Assembly: GCA_032622095.1 (NCBI GenBank)
Contig: CP136066.1
Coordinates: 52,046,609-52,110,608, forward strand
DNA: 64,000 bases
From: Siphonodentalium dalli
Taxonomy: Eukaryota; Mollusca; Scaphopoda; Gadilida; Siphonodentaliidae
Reading direction: 5' to 3'
In this document: piece by piece, positions 25,963 to 36,612 of the stretch
Position numbering within the stretch: position 1 is the stretch's first letter
Layout of the letters: the number at the start of each line of letters is the position of its first letter
Position numbers and translations under genes: made by a program
The notes under the pieces: model-generated
The model's input: the letters and a program-made list of their open reading frames with translations, nothing else
Told to the model about the DNA's origin: nothing
Database searches by the model: none

Positions 25963-26299
25963 TGACAGAAGTAAAGTCTTTGATAGTAACATAAACACGA
26001 CTGGCATGTAATGATAGAAGTATAGTAAGTAACATAAACACGACTGGTATGTAATGATAGAAGTATAGTAAAGTCTTTATAAGTAACATAAGCCCGACTG
26101 GTATGTAATGACAGAAGTATAGTAAAGTATTTGGAAGTAACATAAACACGACTGGTGTGTAATGACAGAAGTATAGTAAAGTCTTTGTAAGTAAAATGAA
26201 CACGCATTGTTATCTTTCATCCAATTCCACTCTGACGGTATGTCACATGGCGGGCCGTATATCGCTTGTTGCCCTAACTTGTTGACCGCACATAGATCT

Positions 26300-26323
26300 T
26301 CTCGCGCTCTCTCTCTCTCCCCC

Positions 26324-26363
<40 letters not shown>
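26300..26363 (+). repeat. (TC)n microsatellite
   Basis: Nearly pure CT/TC dinucleotides, interrupted once by CCCCCCTA. It directly abuts a zinc-finger remnant. Confidence 0.95.
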
Positions 26364-26401
26364 ACCATACGAATGTGACGCGTGCATCAGAAGGAATTTA
26401 G
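26361..26401 (+). pseudogene. C2H2 zinc-finger fragment
   Basis: Reads RPYECDAC and then shifts frame at a point where the main remnant (27232-27255) reads CDVCQKEF. It looks like a fragment of the same gene, broken by the microsatellite and small indels. Confidence 0.5.
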
Positions 26402-26950
26402 TCATATCTGGAGTCATTCTCTTTAAAAAGCCGACGAAAATGTTACAATATTTCCGTCTCTGGATATCTTATTCACAATCAGTTACTGAATGGATGCGGT
26501 TCCCTCTATTTTATTGGAGAGTGGCAAAGCACGCGTGATTTCATTGGTTTATGGCATAACACATATTTCACAAATCAGAGGTCAATGCCGTGTTCACAAG
26601 TTTCCCACGCGTTGTCAAACTCAACTATTGTTGGAAAACTGAATCCAGGCTATATATCCATAACTTATTTTACTCATCGCAATATAGGAGACATCATCTT
26701 CGAGTTTTTATTAGTCAACGATATTCGTGACTGATTATTTTTTCGCATCTTGTTTGTATTTATAATTATTTCTAAGTACCACGATTCTCACAAACATTTA
26801 CAACGCCAGTAATGCACTCCATATATGAAAATTGTTTATTACGTCATGTTGGGATTGTCGCGTCGTTGGAGAAATGAATTTAGTGGACACATCCAGAGAC
26901 GAATATACGTTAGGATTATCGTCGTCTTTTAAAGAGACTGATCTGGAGTC
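26402..26950. other. Gene-free spacer between zinc-finger fragments
   Basis: No feature recognised other than weak resemblance of the last 30 bases (LIWSLIIHKRTNTG in frame) to the end of a further finger. Confidence 0.5.
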
Positions 26951-27320
26951 TGATAATACATAAGAGGACCAACACCGGCGATCGCCCACACGAGTGTGAC
27001 ATGTGTCCGAAGGCATTCAGTCTTACCGCCTGTCAATCGAAGCACAAGAGACTCTACATCGGTAATCGACCATACGAATGTGACGTGTGTCGGAAGGCGT
27101 TTAATAAGACCAGAAACATTGCAGATCATAAGAGAATCGACACCGTGTTCCCTTCCCAAATGAATTCAGTCTTACCGCTAGTCAATCGAAGCATGAGAGA
27201 CTCTATATCAGCAATCGACCATACGAGTGTGACGTGTGTCAGAAGGAATTCGGTCTTACCGCTAGTCAATCGAAGCATGAGAGACTCTACACCGGCAATC
27301 GACCATACGAGCAGTTATAA
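26951..27320 (+). pseudogene. Decayed C2H2 zinc-finger gene (about four fingers)
   Basis: In-frame from 26959: HKRTNTGDRPHECDMC, a finger with C-x2-C and first His, the linker IGNRPYEC, a second finger CDVCRKAF ending DHKRIDT. The frame then shifts; from 27162 another frame continues with two fingers (CDVCQKEFGLTASQSKH and a partial one before it) and ends at TAA 27318-27320. In all five places where the second His of C2H2 is expected, the codon is AAC, TAC, GAC, TAT or TAC, so the fourth zinc ligand is never present. The linkers are normal Kruppel type. It would have been a DNA-binding nuclear protein; now it is broken by a frameshift and lost ligands. Confidence 0.75.
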
Positions 27321-27750
27321 ATGTCTATATATGTCAAATTTTCCCGGTCAAAATGGTTATTTCTGTTTGATGGACAATATATTGTATGCATATAGATAGA
27401 ACTCGATTGCGAGTGGAATAACCACATACACCTGTATATCTGTAACATGTAGAGCCAATGTAGATTTTGCTTATTACGAATTGAACTGTTTGGCACAAGG
27501 TTTTTTAGTACATCCTTCGACTTGTAATTTTAAAGATGAGGTCGGAAACAAAATATAGACTTAATTATGTACCAAGCGTGTATGTAATCATTCTATATAA
27601 CGTTGTGTAAATGAAGCATTTCTCTTGAATGACTGTAGTAATTACAGTTGGGGTTTGTTTGCAATGGAGATGGTTCGCAACGGACTATGTCCGTGAAATG
27701 CATTTCGAATTAGTAACTGTTGTTGCTGCACCATGGATCGAAATTGTCGA
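27309..27750 (+). repeat. Diverged older copy of the 27980-28440 segment
   Basis: Shares AGCAGTTATAAATGT, AAAATGGTTATTTCTGTTTG, GACAATATATTGTATGCATA, TAGATTTTGCTTATTACG, GAAGCATTTCTCTTGAATGA and CTGCACCATGGATC in the same order as 27980-28440, with many substitutions and indels. It is an old tandem duplication beside the younger 1184-bp repeat. Confidence 0.8.
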
Positions 27751-27753
27751 GTC

Positions 27754-27908
27754 TAGATTAGGACGAGTACAACACTTTCTGTCTAAATTAAAGGACGAGT
27801 ACAACCCATTCTGTCTAGATTAGGACGAGTACAACCTTTTCTGTCCTAATTAGGACGAGTACAACCCATTCTGTCTAATTAGGACGAGTACAAACCATTC
27901 TGTCTAAA
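27754..27908 (+). repeat. Short minisatellite (about 5 copies)
   Basis: Repeats of ATTAGGACGAGTACAACC followed by CATTCTGTCT, spaced about 28-33 bp. The last two units are included in the 1184-bp direct repeat and so recur at 34198-34277. Confidence 0.85.
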
Positions 27909-29012
27909 CATACATTAATAGCATTTGTCAAAAGTCTCACTTCCCAAGAAAACGATAAAAGACCGTATTCGAAAAAAATTAGCAGTTATAAATGTTCCCA
28001 ATTAAAATGGTTATTTCTGTTTGATTGACAATATATTGTATGCATATAAATAGAAATCGAATAACCACATACACATATCATAAATATTCTGTTCATTTAA
28101 AGTCAAATATATGTTTCCTGACATGACCCAGATACCTGTAACATGTAAAGCTATGCATGCCACAGAAATTAGATTTTGCTTATTACGTATTGATCTATTT
28201 GGCGCAAGGTTTTTTATTACATCCTTCCTTTTAAAGATGAGATCGGAAACAGAATATATAGACTCAATTATGTATACCAAGCGTGTATGTAATCGTTTTA
28301 TATATATAACGTTGTATTAATGAAGCATTTCTCTTGAATGACTATAGTAATGACTTATGTGGTTGGTTTGCAACAGACTATGTCCGTGACATGCATTTTT
28401 AATTAGTTGCTGCTGCACCATGGATCTAAATGGTCGATTCGAACAAATCTACAGGTGATAAATTGAACTCGGGGATGAGCGCAATAAGAATCAACATACA
28501 GATAATAGCATTAATTTTGTCAAAAGACTCACTTCCGAAGAAACTGATAACCAAATACTAGTTAGCCATAGCGATTACTCTGTAGCTGATAACCAATAAA
28601 TACATGTAGTTGCATCGGTGGTCGATGTATAGGCTACCTGGTGGTGTTGGTTACATCAATGCGATTACTTCCCGAAACTACTAGAGTATATATGTAACTC
28701 CGGTCGGTTCATAAGCCACACTCGATGGGTCCACCGAAAATGGTCCAGACAACTAGAGTAACTCTGGCCGATTTCCAGACCCCGAATCGATGCGTCCAAA
28801 ATAATAGAGTATATATATTAAAAGGATATTAGTTTCTATAATAAAATGTTTGAGATATAAAATCTCGTGTGATATATAAGATTTCGCAAAGTAGATTGAT
28901 AAGATAAGAATGCGGCTGTATAGTACAAACACGAGAAGATTTACCAAAATAAGAATAAAACGGTATAAATAACCACGACTCACACCTGTATTTGTCGGTT
29001 ACCGTGGTGATT
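27829..29012 (+). repeat. 1184-bp direct repeat, left copy
   Basis: Pairs with 34198-35381 at a constant offset of 6369; I found no difference in the stretches I compared. It begins GTACAACCTTTTC and ends ACCGTGGTGATT. It lacks TG...CA ends, so it is not an ordinary LTR. It includes no recognisable gene (frames of up to 89 codons occur identically in both copies). Confidence 0.9.
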
Positions 29013-29025
29013 ACTTTAAACATAT

Positions 29026-29031
29026 TTTATT
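29026..29031 (-). promoter_or_regulatory. Polyadenylation signal AATAAA of the LINE
   Basis: TTTATT on the plus strand, about 305 bp beyond the LINE stop codon and 13 bp from the end of the left direct repeat. It fits the 3' terminus of the element. Confidence 0.5.
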
Positions 29032-29336
29032 GTGAATTATTCAATTTACAAAGGGATTGGGGTACAAGTTACAGACACTTACAAGACACCCCTCTCCCGA
29101 TACAAAGTTGAAATTACAGTATTTGTTTACAAGATGACAGAGTGTTTACAATTGTGGTGTAATACATAGAGTAACTGAAAATAAAGAAGATAAAGGTTAT
29201 AATGGTAAGAGTGTGGACTGAGTGTGTTAATTGTCAACCGTCTCCCTGGATACACATGAAATGAGGACGGGCCAGGACGTCTATTTGTTTCACTTAATAT
29301 GTTAATTTATATATCTGATGGTATATTTTCGGGCGA

Positions 29337-32300
29337 TTAATCTTGTTTAAAGCGTGTTGTCGCAGCTATGAATGACTGAACAATGCGAAATAATGTTATG
29401 TTTCTTTGAAAGGTTTCGTCAGGAATTCCCCTTAGCAGTTGGTTCCAGTTTGATATTCGGAAATTATGTTTCTCCAGTTTACAGTAAAGTACATGTCTCT
29501 GTTCGTCATATAATGGACAGAAAAGAAAGAAGTGCATGCCACTTTCGTATGCGTATCCACACTGACAATCTGGACTGTCGGCAATATAGTTTTCGTGCAT
29601 GTCTAGTCGAAGATCGCTACATGAGTTACGTATCCTACAGTATAGAATATTACTTTTCCGGTTTCCTGATTCAAAGTATTTGGGTGGTTTCGTGACTGGG
29701 TCAACAATATTTAAGTTTTCTTTGAAATCTTGCTTATTTTCAGCTGCAGTTACATACTTAGGGAGTTTGTTCCACTCGGTCACGGTCGAGGAAAGGAAGG
29801 ATTTTTTATAGTGTTCTGTAGAACAATAATATGAGTAGAACCTATCCGGGCATCGCATGGCATACCTTGACATCTGGTATGAACGTGGCGGTAATAAACC
29901 AGTAAGGTAGTCTGGGGCTTTATTATTTATGATTTTAAATAGCATTTGTAATTTATGTTTCTCTCTGCGGTTTTTTAGTGTAGGCCAGCCTGCTTCACAC
30001 AGGACGGAACTATTTGAGCATGAACGTGTGAGACCAGTTACAATTCTGGCGGCATCGATGTGAATTCGGTCCAGTTTCTTCAGAAGATAATCAGGGGCGT
30101 TTTCCCATACGACATCAGTGTAATCTAATATTGGTAGAATATAGGCCTTGTATAGTTTATCAAGTGTTCTTCTGTCTAGCTTATATTTATATTTTCTAAG
30201 GATTGACAGCCGAGGAGTAACTCTTGTGGCGATAGACTCGATGTGCTTGTTCCAGTTTAAATTGCTTTGAATTTCAAGACCGAGATGTTTATGCGACTCG
30301 ATGAGTTCCACTTTTTTGTTTTGAAAAAGGACATTTAAGGGCACATTATTGGGGGTCAGAGAGAACAGTATTGCTTTCGTTTTAATCGGATTGAAATTTA
30401 CAAGCCATTTACGCGCCCATTCATCAATCTTAATTAGGTCTTCATTTATATTTCTTTCTAACAAATCAATATCATAGTGCATCGCCGTGAGACAAGTATC
30501 ATCAGCATACATTCTAGTGTCTGAGTTTAAATTTTCGGGTAGGTCGTTTATGTATACGAGGAATAGGAAGGGGCCGAGTATTGAGCCTTGAGGGACTCCA
30601 GCGGGGATAACTCTAAAGTTTGAACATGAGTCATTTATGAGAACTCTTTGTTTTCTATTAGTGAGGTAGTCTTCTATCCAGTTTAAAAGCGGTCCGGAAA
30701 TACCATATTGTTTCAACTTATAAATCAGTCCCCTATGCCAGACTCTTTCAAAGGCCTTTGATATATCACAGAATACAGAGCACGTGTAGAGGCCTTTATC
30801 TAGGGTCTGGCAGAGGTTGTGATATAAGTCTGTTAACTGAAAAGTCGTCCTATGTCCAGGCATAAAGCCAGATTGATTGCTGTATAGTAATTTATTGTTT
30901 TGAAAGAATTCCATGAGATGTTGGATAATTATTTTCTCAAATATTTTACTAAGATTTGGGAGGAGAGATATTGGACGGTAATTTGTACATTCGGCAGGAT
31001 CATCTTTTTTAAATATGGGAATCACATTGGCTTTTTTCCAATCAGATGGGAATTTCCCTTTTTGTAATGATTTTTTAAAGATAATTTCTAACGGGACTGC
31101 GATCGATTCGGCTGTTTCTTGAAGCATTTTAGGACTGATTCCATCAAAACCATGGGCCTTATTAACTTTAAGGTCTTTAATAGCTTTAATTATATTTTCA
31201 CGAGTGAAAGGGACATCAGAGAGTGTGTTGTTACATCTACTGGGTATAGTTGGAATTTGATGGTCGCGGTCGGCTATCGTTGAGTTTAAAATAAAAGCCT
31301 CATTTAAGCAGTTTGCCTTTTCGTTGTCATTTGTTACATATGTTTTTCCATCTGACGAGACATCGCCATGTGGACTATATAGTGGTGGAATACTTGTAAC
31401 TTTCTTTTTATTTAATAAATAATTTATTGTTTGCCAAAAATGGCGAGGGGAGGGTGATTCATTTACTCTATCTTCGAGTTTTGTTTCGAATTCCATCTTT
31501 GCATATTTCTTCATCTTATTGACTTTATTTCTAGTATCTTTGTATTTCCTCCACGCTTCTACTGAATTTCTTCTAAGAGCAATTTTTCTCAATCTGTCAC
31601 GGTGTCTTATATCTCTTCTGATATCGGAATTAAACCAAAATTTGTCCTTTGTGCGTATTGTAACCGTTACTCGGGGGATGGTTTCTTCCATTATGCTGAG
31701 GAAATGTTTACCGAAAAGGGTGACAGTCGTGTCAATATTATCTATTGGATTTAAGTTTAATTCCCAATCTATGGCATCTATCATAGATCTGGCCCTTACA
31801 TAATCTCCAAATTTATACTTCCAAATAGTTCTTTTGAAAGAGACGGTATCATGTTTTTCGAAAAATAATGTGGCATAAACTCCATAATGGTCTGAAAGTC
31901 CTAGGTTGAGTGTATCGGCATCATGTACATGTATGGTCTTACTCACAATTATGGGATCTAAAAGGGTTTGTGAAGTGGGTGTTACTCTTGTTGGTTTTTT
32001 AATTACATTATCGAATTCATAATGGCTGACTATTTCGCTGAGTTTCGAATGAGGATCAAGTAGATTAGAGTTAAAGTCACCCAGTAAAATTAAATTTTCC
32101 GTCATTTTCATAGCCTCATCTATCGATTCTTCAAGTCGGTCCCAGTAATCAATGTGACAAAACTGTTCGGATCTATATGATAGCGCCAAAAGAAAGCGAT
32201 TTGATTTATTTACCACCTCAAACCAGACGATAGAAGAGTCAAATTCAAGTTCGGTTCTCCGTGTATACACTAGGTGTTCAGCAAAATAAATGCAAACACC

Positions 32301-32714
32301 CCCGCCATCTGAATTTCGGTGTGATCTAAATGGGGAGCTGAAATGTTCAATTAATAGTTTTTCTGTAGAATAAGATTGGTCGAGGTGGGTTTCGGTGAAA
32401 CATAGGATGGCATACTCGTTTATGGAGTCAACTAATTTTTCTAGCTTATTTCTGATGCTACGAATATTATATTGAAAAATGGTTATTTCCTTTGTTGTGT
32501 TGGTCTGAGGGGGTCCTGGATTACTGTGAACTGATCCCGACATTAGAAGGAGCGTCATTATAACGAGAAGTATCAGTGGCAGTCGAATATTTAATCCTTT
32601 TGGGATTATATAAATTTTTGTTTTGCTATATGTGTCTATTTGTGGCCTATTATTTGTTTTGTTTGTTTCGAAGTTGCCAATCGCGACTCGGTGCTGCATT
32701 GCTGAAATCCCCAT
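29337..32714 (-). CDS. LINE ORF: AP-endonuclease and reverse transcriptase, 1125 aa, uninterrupted
   Basis: The protein of a non-LTR retrotransposon, which nicks target DNA and copies its RNA into the nick. Residues 45-58 are hydrophobic and are followed by SVHSNPGP (61-68), a 2A-like end with the usual D and E replaced. The AP-endonuclease spans about 78-290: QYNIRSI (81-87), TETH (107-110), GDFNSN (212-217), SDH (274-276). The reverse transcriptase spans about 500-780: FCDISKAF with catalytic D650, GVPQGSILGP (706-715), YADD (736-739). Near the C-terminus is C-x-C-x8-H-x4-C (C1050, C1052, H1061, C1066), the zinc-binding tail of many LINE polymerases. All catalytic motifs are present and there are no stops in 1125 codons, so the copy is young. 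ORF1 is not evident upstream, so it is either 5'-truncated or a single-ORF type. The best guess is the CR1/jockey group; the clade needs a tree. Confidence 0.93.
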   Translation of the reverse strand: MGISAMQHRVAIGNFETNKTNNRPQIDTYSKTKIYIIPKGLNIRLPLILLVIMTLLLMSGSVHSNPGPPQTNTTKEITIFQYNIRSIRNKLEKLVDSINEYAILCFTETHLDQSYSTEKLLIEHFSSPFRSHRNSDGGGVCIYFAEHLVYTRRTELEFDSSIVWFEVVNKSNRFLLALSYRSEQFCHIDYWDRLEESIDEAMKMTENLILLGDFNSNLLDPHSKLSEIVSHYEFDNVIKKPTRVTPTSQTLLDPIIVSKTIHVHDADTLNLGLSDHYGVYATLFFEKHDTVSFKRTIWKYKFGDYVRARSMIDAIDWELNLNPIDNIDTTVTLFGKHFLSIMEETIPRVTVTIRTKDKFWFNSDIRRDIRHRDRLRKIALRRNSVEAWRKYKDTRNKVNKMKKYAKMEFETKLEDRVNESPSPRHFWQTINYLLNKKKVTSIPPLYSPHGDVSSDGKTYVTNDNEKANCLNEAFILNSTIADRDHQIPTIPSRCNNTLSDVPFTRENIIKAIKDLKVNKAHGFDGISPKMLQETAESIAVPLEIIFKKSLQKGKFPSDWKKANVIPIFKKDDPAECTNYRPISLLPNLSKIFEKIIIQHLMEFFQNNKLLYSNQSGFMPGHRTTFQLTDLYHNLCQTLDKGLYTCSVFCDISKAFERVWHRGLIYKLKQYGISGPLLNWIEDYLTNRKQRVLINDSCSNFRVIPAGVPQGSILGPFLFLVYINDLPENLNSDTRMYADDTCLTAMHYDIDLLERNINEDLIKIDEWARKWLVNFNPIKTKAILFSLTPNNVPLNVLFQNKKVELIESHKHLGLEIQSNLNWNKHIESIATRVTPRLSILRKYKYKLDRRTLDKLYKAYILPILDYTDVVWENAPDYLLKKLDRIHIDAARIVTGLTRSCSNSSVLCEAGWPTLKNRREKHKLQMLFKIINNKAPDYLTGLLPPRSYQMSRYAMRCPDRFYSYYCSTEHYKKSFLSSTVTEWNKLPKYVTAAENKQDFKENLNIVDPVTKPPKYFESGNRKSNILYCRIRNSCSDLRLDMHENYIADSPDCQCGYAYESGMHFFLFCPLYDEQRHVLYCKLEKHNFRISNWNQLLRGIPDETFQRNITLFRIVQSFIAATTRFKQD

Positions 32715-33032
32715 TAGTCATTAGACCACGGTCCCAGCAATACAGCCCGAATCACGGTGGCAACCTACATATAGTTCATATGTCTCAAACGAGAGAAGGC
32801 TGACAATTTTAGATGGATGGGATAGATTAGCGGTAAAGAAATTACTGGATGTTGAACTAGAGGCTGTCGTGAATTGGTTAGATGAAACATTAAAACAGCA
32901 TGACATATACAACAATGATTGGCAATGAGAATAATATATACAAATGGTCACTATTATGACAACAAACATGGTTGATGTGAATGAGAGGTTGGTGGGAACA
33001 TGTACAGGTACATGGATGTGGGTTTCAGTCAT

Positions 33033-34060
33033 GCGGTTGAGTGAGGAAAAAAGATTTTCCGCTTTGTTCGGAGTGGATATTTATAAAAAATTCAGGGTGA
33101 GGCCCCGAATGGAAGTCGTCATTTATATTTTTTTTGGTGCAAATTATCAAGTTATAACTGTAAAGCACTTACTAGGAAACATATAGATACGTACGTATAA
33201 ATAAATAGTTAAATCGAAAGGGCAAAAAACGCCTTCTGTCGCATATAAAGGGAACGGTGCCTCTCACAAAGTCAGCGGCGTGAGTTTCGGTGATAAGTAT
33301 TACTGAAAATTGTTATACAAAAGCGCTCCCATAGATTCTTGAAGATTTGTTTACGCCGTGAGAGGTCGTGAGAGGTCAGTGTCGAGAGTGCACGTGCAAG
33401 TTAATAAGTCGACCGGCGTGATTTGGATTTTGCATCTGTGGAAATTTTATGTTTTTCTTTCAAGTGCCATGACAGTATATATGTTTCGGGGCCAGGATGA
33501 GAATTTATGGAGAGTTCGGCTTCAATTCACTGACATGATTTCGTGTACATCGTTTAAACTAGTTTGATTGTTTTTTTGCGATATTTTCATTTCCAAATTC
33601 TGTTGGCTCTCAATCAGTGTCAATGACTGTTGGTTTTCGGGGAAAATGTGGACACTTTGAAAATGGCTAGTACAAAATTTAGACAGGAGCAGTCCGGAAT
33701 TGGACCGATGTTACAAAGTGAGATTGTGATATAGCTAGGCTACCTATAGATGTTGAAATAGCAGGTTAGTATATATATATATAAGATTATATGGCACACA
33801 GACCAGAAATATTTCATGTCAAAATATTTCATGCTAAATTATTGCATGCATCGGCGATGCCGAGGGGGTACGGGTGTGTTGGCTTTCGTGACAGTTCACT
33901 GGGATGTCAGTATGACTGAGTATACACTATAGCTGTGTTAATTTCAGAAGTCAATGAATCTTCATCTTAATTATGTCAAATAATATTTTAAACAAATAAT
34001 CAATTTTGATTTTGGACTTTCAATTCAAATTATTTATTTAAATATGGTTGGGTGGGGTTT
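33033..34060. other. Stretch upstream of the LINE ORF, no gene recognised
   Basis: No frame longer than about 80 codons. A short GAGAGGTCGTGAGAGGTC tandem is at 33361-33378 and a (TA)n run at 33765-33782. It could include the LINE 5' UTR. Confidence 0.4.
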
Positions 34061-34137
34061 GATAGATCATGCCATGAATCTCCACTCAGGCTGACACCCG
34101 TGGGTGTCAGCCAGAGTAGAGATGCATGGCACTATCC
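34061..34137. repeat. 77-bp imperfect palindrome
   Basis: The centre GGCTGACACCCGTGGGTGTCAGCC pairs exactly around 34100/34101, and the arms continue as GATAGATCATGCCATGAATC versus GATGCATGGCACTATCC. The right arm is shared with 41841-41873 (GCCAGAGTAGAGATTCATGG), so this is a dispersed hairpin family. Confidence 0.8.
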
Positions 34138-34197
34138 AGGGGTTTGAATGAATATATTCCAGGTTCTGTACCGGTAGTTTGGTAAATTTGTGTAGCT

Positions 34198-35381
34198 GTA
34201 CAACCTTTTCTGTCCTAATTAGGACGAGTACAACCCATTCTGTCTAATTAGGACGAGTACAAACCATTCTGTCTAAACATACATTAATAGCATTTGTCAA
34301 AAGTCTCACTTCCCAAGAAAACGATAAAAGACCGTATTCGAAAAAAATTAGCAGTTATAAATGTTCCCAATTAAAATGGTTATTTCTGTTTGATTGACAA
34401 TATATTGTATGCATATAAATAGAAATCGAATAACCACATACACATATCATAAATATTCTGTTCATTTAAAGTCAAATATATGTTTCCTGACATGACCCAG
34501 ATACCTGTAACATGTAAAGCTATGCATGCCACAGAAATTAGATTTTGCTTATTACGTATTGATCTATTTGGCGCAAGGTTTTTTATTACATCCTTCCTTT
34601 TAAAGATGAGATCGGAAACAGAATATATAGACTCAATTATGTATACCAAGCGTGTATGTAATCGTTTTATATATATAACGTTGTATTAATGAAGCATTTC
34701 TCTTGAATGACTATAGTAATGACTTATGTGGTTGGTTTGCAACAGACTATGTCCGTGACATGCATTTTTAATTAGTTGCTGCTGCACCATGGATCTAAAT
34801 GGTCGATTCGAACAAATCTACAGGTGATAAATTGAACTCGGGGATGAGCGCAATAAGAATCAACATACAGATAATAGCATTAATTTTGTCAAAAGACTCA
34901 CTTCCGAAGAAACTGATAACCAAATACTAGTTAGCCATAGCGATTACTCTGTAGCTGATAACCAATAAATACATGTAGTTGCATCGGTGGTCGATGTATA
35001 GGCTACCTGGTGGTGTTGGTTACATCAATGCGATTACTTCCCGAAACTACTAGAGTATATATGTAACTCCGGTCGGTTCATAAGCCACACTCGATGGGTC
35101 CACCGAAAATGGTCCAGACAACTAGAGTAACTCTGGCCGATTTCCAGACCCCGAATCGATGCGTCCAAAATAATAGAGTATATATATTAAAAGGATATTA
35201 GTTTCTATAATAAAATGTTTGAGATATAAAATCTCGTGTGATATATAAGATTTCGCAAAGTAGATTGATAAGATAAGAATGCGGCTGTATAGTACAAACA
35301 CGAGAAGATTTACCAAAATAAGAATAAAACGGTATAAATAACCACGACTCACACCTGTATTTGTCGGTTACCGTGGTGATT
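34198..35381 (+). repeat. 1184-bp direct repeat, right copy
   Basis: Partner of 27829-29012. To its right the sequence continues CATGGTGGTTCGTG; to its left is GGTAAATTTGTGTAGCT, unrelated to the left copy's flanks. Confidence 0.9.
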
Positions 35382-36092
35382 CATGGTGGTTCGTGTGCCC
35401 CGTTAATAATACATTAGGTAGAACATCAGGTAGAACAAATGTAATGTAAACGTAATAAGCTGAATGAAAGAATGGTTACTGACAAATAGTTAAATAAGCC
35501 ATCATCTACACATTTACACGTCCATGGTAGATAAGAGAACGATACGTTTCCTAGAATGATACGATACATTATTTTATATTTTGAATCTCGTGTAACAGGT
35601 CAAATAAGAATAACCAGGAGATGAACTCGATGAATATGAATAAATCTACACAATATACCTTGTCTCAGCGCGTGTTCGGTGGTTACCGTGGTGGTTCATG
35701 ACCCTAACGTTAATGACATATCAGGTTTATTGTAAACGATATAAGAAGACCCTGACAATAGAATAGAACTAAATTTGTAAATATGACACAACCTAATATG
35801 TCACATTTATATGGCAGATGATAATAACATATGAAGTGCTCGTCTGCATTATCTTATATGCATTTGCACGACAGCTACGCACTGATTACTCCATGTTAAT
35901 AATAATAGCTAAAAGTGCATGATTCCCCCATAATTTTGGTCTTAGCCGCTATACTAATGTTAATAATAATAATTAAAAGGACAAGTGGTAGATAGTAGGC
36001 TGATACACTGCTAGCCAAAAAAAATCCCAAAACACAAATGTAACGATTTTCGATACTTTTGTTTTTACTTTGTCGGGAGCGTAACGTTACGG
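35382..36092. other. Gene-free spacer
   Basis: Contains a second, diverged copy of the end of the 1184-bp repeat: GGTTACCGTGGTGGTTCATG near 35681 followed by ACATATCAGG, compared with 35366-35430. No gene seen. Confidence 0.6.
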
Positions 36093-36096
36093 CCCT

Positions 36097-36612
36097 TATA
36101 AAAAAGTACCATGGTAATACCATAGTAAAAAGTACCATAGTATTTTGGGCATAGTACCATAGTACTTGTACCATAGTAAAAGTACTATAGTAGTACTATG
36201 GTACATGTACTAGAGTACTGTCATACCATAGTACATATACTATGGTACTAGAGTACTGTGGTACAAGTACCATGGTAGTACCATGGTACAGGTACTATAG
36301 TACTACTGTGGTACAGGTACCTAGGTAATACCATGGTAGTACCAGGGTACAAGTACTATAGTACTACCATAGTAATACCGTGGTACAGGTACTATAGTAC
36401 TACCATAGTAGTACCGTGATACAGGTACTATGGTAGTACCACAGTATGGGTACTATGGTACTACCGGAGTTGTACCGTGGTACATGTACTACCATATTAG
36501 ACCATGGTACAGGTACTATCCTAGTATGTATACCATAGTAGTACTGTGGTACATGTACTAGGGTGCCACCACAGTATATGTACTGTGGTAGTACTCTAGT
36601 ACAATTGACCAT
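36097..36612. repeat. Left GTACCATAGTA-type simple repeat
   Basis: Degenerate tandem of 10-12 base phrases such as TAGTACCATGGTACAGGTAC, rich in self-complementary GTAC, CCATGG and CTATAG. It forms the inner part of the element's left inverted end. Confidence 0.9.

Larger units (their letters stand above)
24487..26206 (+). repeat. 54-bp minisatellite array with variant and block repeats
   Basis: The core unit contains GACAGAAGTATAGTAAAGTC and CACGACTGGTATGTAATG; spacing in the regular part (25021, 25075, ...) is 54 bp, with 57-bp variants where TATAAGTAAC replaces TAAGTAAC. A block of about 210 bp is itself duplicated (24632-24770 and 24842-24980). Two short insertions (25537-25655 and 25830-25962), both starting near CCCCAAATGACTCAATA and followed by TGGTATGG-type simple sequence, interrupt it. 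Because 54 is a multiple of three, long frames with an 18-residue periodicity run through on the minus strand; I treat these as by-products. Confidence 0.95.
29013..34197 (-). mobile_element. 5.2-kb block with an APE-type LINE, between direct repeats
   Basis: Everything between the two 1184-bp repeats. On the minus strand the LINE ORF (29337-32714) is followed by about 320 bp of 3' sequence ending with AATAAA (29026-29031, complement TTTATT) just inside the left repeat, so the element's 3' end lies at or very near 29013. The 5' end is not defined: 32715-34197 has no ORF1 I can recognise, and a palindrome at 34061-34137 may belong to another element. No short target-site duplication was found. 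Confidence 0.7.

Noticed and set aside
24682-26203. Minus-strand frames of 218, 241 and 435 codons
   Set aside because: They are read-through of a 54-bp minisatellite (18-residue periodicity), occur in more than one frame over the same bases and encode low-complexity repeats.
27829-35381. LTR retrotransposon interpretation of the 1184-bp direct repeats
   Set aside because: No TG...CA ends, no gag/protease/integrase/RNase H between them; the internal gene is a LINE endonuclease-reverse transcriptase in an isolated position.
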